From Glandiceps talaboti (Eukaryota > Hemichordata > Enteropneusta > Spengelidae): DNA of 64,000 nucleotides. The translations under genes and the position numbers were made by a program. The stretch covers positions 6,479,001 to 6,543,000 of the forward strand of contig NC_135558.1 in the NCBI RefSeq assembly GCF_964340395.1, given 5' to 3'. The first letter of the stretch is position 1; the number at the start of each line of letters is the position of its first letter. The notes below the pieces were generated by a model, which was not told the origin of the DNA, did no database searches, and was given only the letters and a program-made list of their open reading frames with translations. Below are positions 61,401 through 64,000 of this stretch, in pieces.

Positions 61401-64000
61401 GCTAGGAACTGTTTCTTGTAGCCTCTCACAATGACATCAAACAATATTTATTCATATTGAAATGTGTCAAATTGTTATTTTGATGGGAAGGAGTATTTTT
61501 TTTAAATATTCTAGGTTGTAACAAATAAAATTTTATAGTTGTAGCTGATCTAGTAACAGGTGATCTTTACTTGTATATTGTTTAAAGATAAAATTTTTTA
61601 GGTCAAATTCATTTAAATTCTCAGTCTAACTTCCAAACTAAAACTGAAATATTCTTATAATGCTACCATTATCATAATCTCATGTTTCTTGTCTATTTTT
61701 ACGTGACAAAAGGTACTCTTATTTTCATGGAATTAAAAGACAACAAAAATATAATGAAAGTCATCAATCAAGTTATTCGATATAAATATTGTTATTTTAT
61801 AGTTCAGGTTTCACATCTATGATTCATTAAAATACAAAATAGGACTAATAAATTAAATACTCATTGGAAATATTTTGGATCAAAAATTGAAAACAAACTT
61901 GACACTATTTTGTGGTATAAACACTTTGCGTAACCTCTTCAACTTGTTCACCTACGTTGATTTTTTTATATCTTTAATATTTCAGATATAAACTCTTTTC
62001 TAGTACAATATCTTCAATATATTTACTACATGCAATGAACTGAAGTGACTTGGTTCAAAATACATTCAGAAAGTAGCTAAATTTGAACAGTCATGGGAAA
62101 ATTGTGATGGAAAATACCTGCGTGTAAGTGTTAATGTGGTTGTGTGCACACGATAAACTTACAAGCACACAGTTGGTTGTGTAAAACTGACTACAGGAGA
62201 TTGTCAAAGGTTGCGTACACTCAACAGCCTACCTAACAACGGCAAACTTTGAATGAATTTAGCGTAAGAAACACTTGTAAGTGTTAAAATAAATGATTTA
62301 TACTGTATACAGGAGGTTCTAGGACCCTTGAACACCCAACGATGACAGTAAGGTGATGGTTAGATAAACAAAACCACATGTGCTAGGCGCTGTAGTCAGC
62401 TCAACTTCATTGTGATTCTTAAGTCATGTTCTACAACACAGTAGAATTACGTGCACAACAGCAAGGTACAAATACAGAAATTGACAAATTTTGCACATTG
62501 ACTGTCAAAAATTTCAAATGTGGGGGAACTGAGAAGTTTTTCTTTTCTGATTATTCAGGAAATATTGTCTATTTCTTAGTAGATTTTTTCAAGAGAACAC
62601 AGGAGTGTAGTTCGGATTATACTATATGTACACGCCATATTGCCTTTGTACTTAGCTATGCACCTGGTTGCCCCTGCCCTTCATATGATGTATTTTGAAG
62701 TGGTAAATTAACAAAATTTCTGCTTAATATCATCTTTCATAAAGTAATAAAACTGACTGAAAACAGCAAAATACGTAACTCATTTTAAAAACTTAGTTAA
62801 TGCCAGAAATACTAGTCATTCCTTCAGAATTTGAAAGACAGACATCTCAACAATATTTCTGAATTTTGGAAATGATCACAAAACCTTTACTTTGATGTAA
62901 ATTGATATCAAAATAACATGAATAGAAAACACTAAAAAAAAGTAATGCTACTGCTTAATCCAAAAGAACTACTGGCTAGTCTGAAATTTTCATGATACAA
63001 AAGTTCTGTAGCCAGGAAACATATGAAAAATTTAAATGTGTACCTGATTTTGCGAAACCAAACTTGGGGCTTGCTAAGTTTTGCAACTCATTCAAAAAAT
63101 GTTGTTCAACTATACACATATTTGTAAAAATTTGCTTTCGACTAAAAAAAACAGTAGTTTTATAATTATATGTAGTTATGTTAAAGTTCACAAAATAGTG
63201 ATCAGTTAATTGTATATTGTGCAAAGAGAACAAGTCCGGAATGACAATGGATCATCAGATTTGCTAACTGAGGCATTGTAAACATGTTAGACAGTCAAAA
63301 TTCATTGACTTCAACAAAAAAAGAATCATAAAGTTTCGGCTCTGTGATCATAGAAAGGTTGGAAGTTTGGGAAAAAATGAACACAAACGCCGACAGTACT
63401 GAGGTAGTTGCTCACAGTAGTTATTAGGGGAACTCATATTTGTTATATTCCACAAAGGAGAGCTTAATTTCCAATTTATCCTGTTTCTGAACCCTGGTTG
63501 CAATTTCGCTGAACTTGATTTTTAATATCTAATAGCCCTCAATCTCCTGTCTCCAAGTGTTGTCAGCGACAAAATCTCATCTAATACCTCAAAATAGCCA
63601 TTTAATGTTTCTGAATGAAGTTAGATCCAGTTCTGTGTTCTGAAGCTTCTTTAGATTATTTCTGGTTCAATGCTTGGTATAAGCACTAGAAATTGTCTAC
63701 AATTGTTTTCCTGTCTCTCTTGACATCCTAGTGGTGGACTAGAGATGACAGCCAACATATGAATAAACCAATCATGCAATAAGTCAGTCTTAACCAGTTT
63801 GTTACATTTCTGACACTGACTCCAAAAATAATAGATCAAATTTTCAGTGAACATTTTGCGATTTTTGCACTTGATTTTGGACAAAACTTGTGACAAGTAA
63901 CAAATGGATGCCATTACCAGCAAAAGTTTGATAGTTTTCCAGAAAAACTTTGCAAAATTGTAAAAATTTAAACGTTCAACTTAACATCCATTACAAGGGA
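61401..64000. other. AT-rich stretch to window end, nothing firm
   Basis: A 90-codon plus frame (62426-62698), starting at an ATG and ending SYAPGCPCPSYDVF, and 85- and 90-codon minus frames (62976-63233 and 63651-63923) are within chance expectation. No splice context was found for them and no repeat array is seen. Confidence 0.4.

Overview
The window looks like AT-rich, intron- or intergenic-type DNA from a multicellular animal, most likely an invertebrate. It has no operons, no bacterial-style gene packing and no long open reading frames. It does have long CT/AG, TG, TATG and CTGT microsatellites, many minisatellites and general CpG scarcity. The phylum cannot be fixed from the sequence; a marine invertebrate would fit but this is a guess.

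No protein-coding gene can be called with confidence. With a stop roughly every 14 codons in each frame, open stretches of 90-120 codons are expected by chance in 64 kb on two strands, and nothing exceeds that except frames through simple repeats. I therefore looked for short exons bounded by splice signals. The better ones are listed at low confidence: plus-strand candidates at about 1.6, 3.7, 7.3-7.8, 10.6, 13.9, 16.1, 19.9-20.3, 21.4, 25.7, 29.1-29.4 and 34.6-35.0 kb, and minus-strand candidates at 27.2, 42.6-42.9 and 47.2 kb. The two best 5' ends are a plus-strand ATG exon in a CpG-richer patch at 34.6 kb, and a minus-strand ATG exon at 42.8 kb preceded by a short possible 5'UTR intron. 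Some candidates have compatible phases, but chance matches are common at this density.

What is solid is the repeat landscape. 0-6.3 kb: compound microsatellites, a diverged three-unit repeat, a G4-capable inverted repeat, and a minisatellite with a 164-bp higher-order period (5.5-6.25 kb). 8.6-9.0 kb: four X-box-like palindromes. 11-16 kb: short duplications, microsatellites with a G-rich tract, and a regular 63-bp x 6 array (14.4-14.8 kb). 18.7-21.3 kb: 31-, 47-, 29- and 116-bp repeats. 26.8-28.1 kb: 57-bp and 100-bp repeats. 31-31.8 kb: a decayed 25-bp array beside a TATG/TG microsatellite. 36-38.6 kb: 47-, 68-, 90- and 102-bp repeats. 40.5-41.8 kb: one 41-bp family in two arrays with shared flank. 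44.7-49.2 kb: CTGT microsatellites and larger decayed duplications. 52.1-53.1 kb: a decayed 110-130-bp array followed by about 104 CT dinucleotides. 58 and 60.7-61.4 kb: 15-bp and 121-bp arrays. The remaining stretches are AT-rich sequence in which I see nothing specific.
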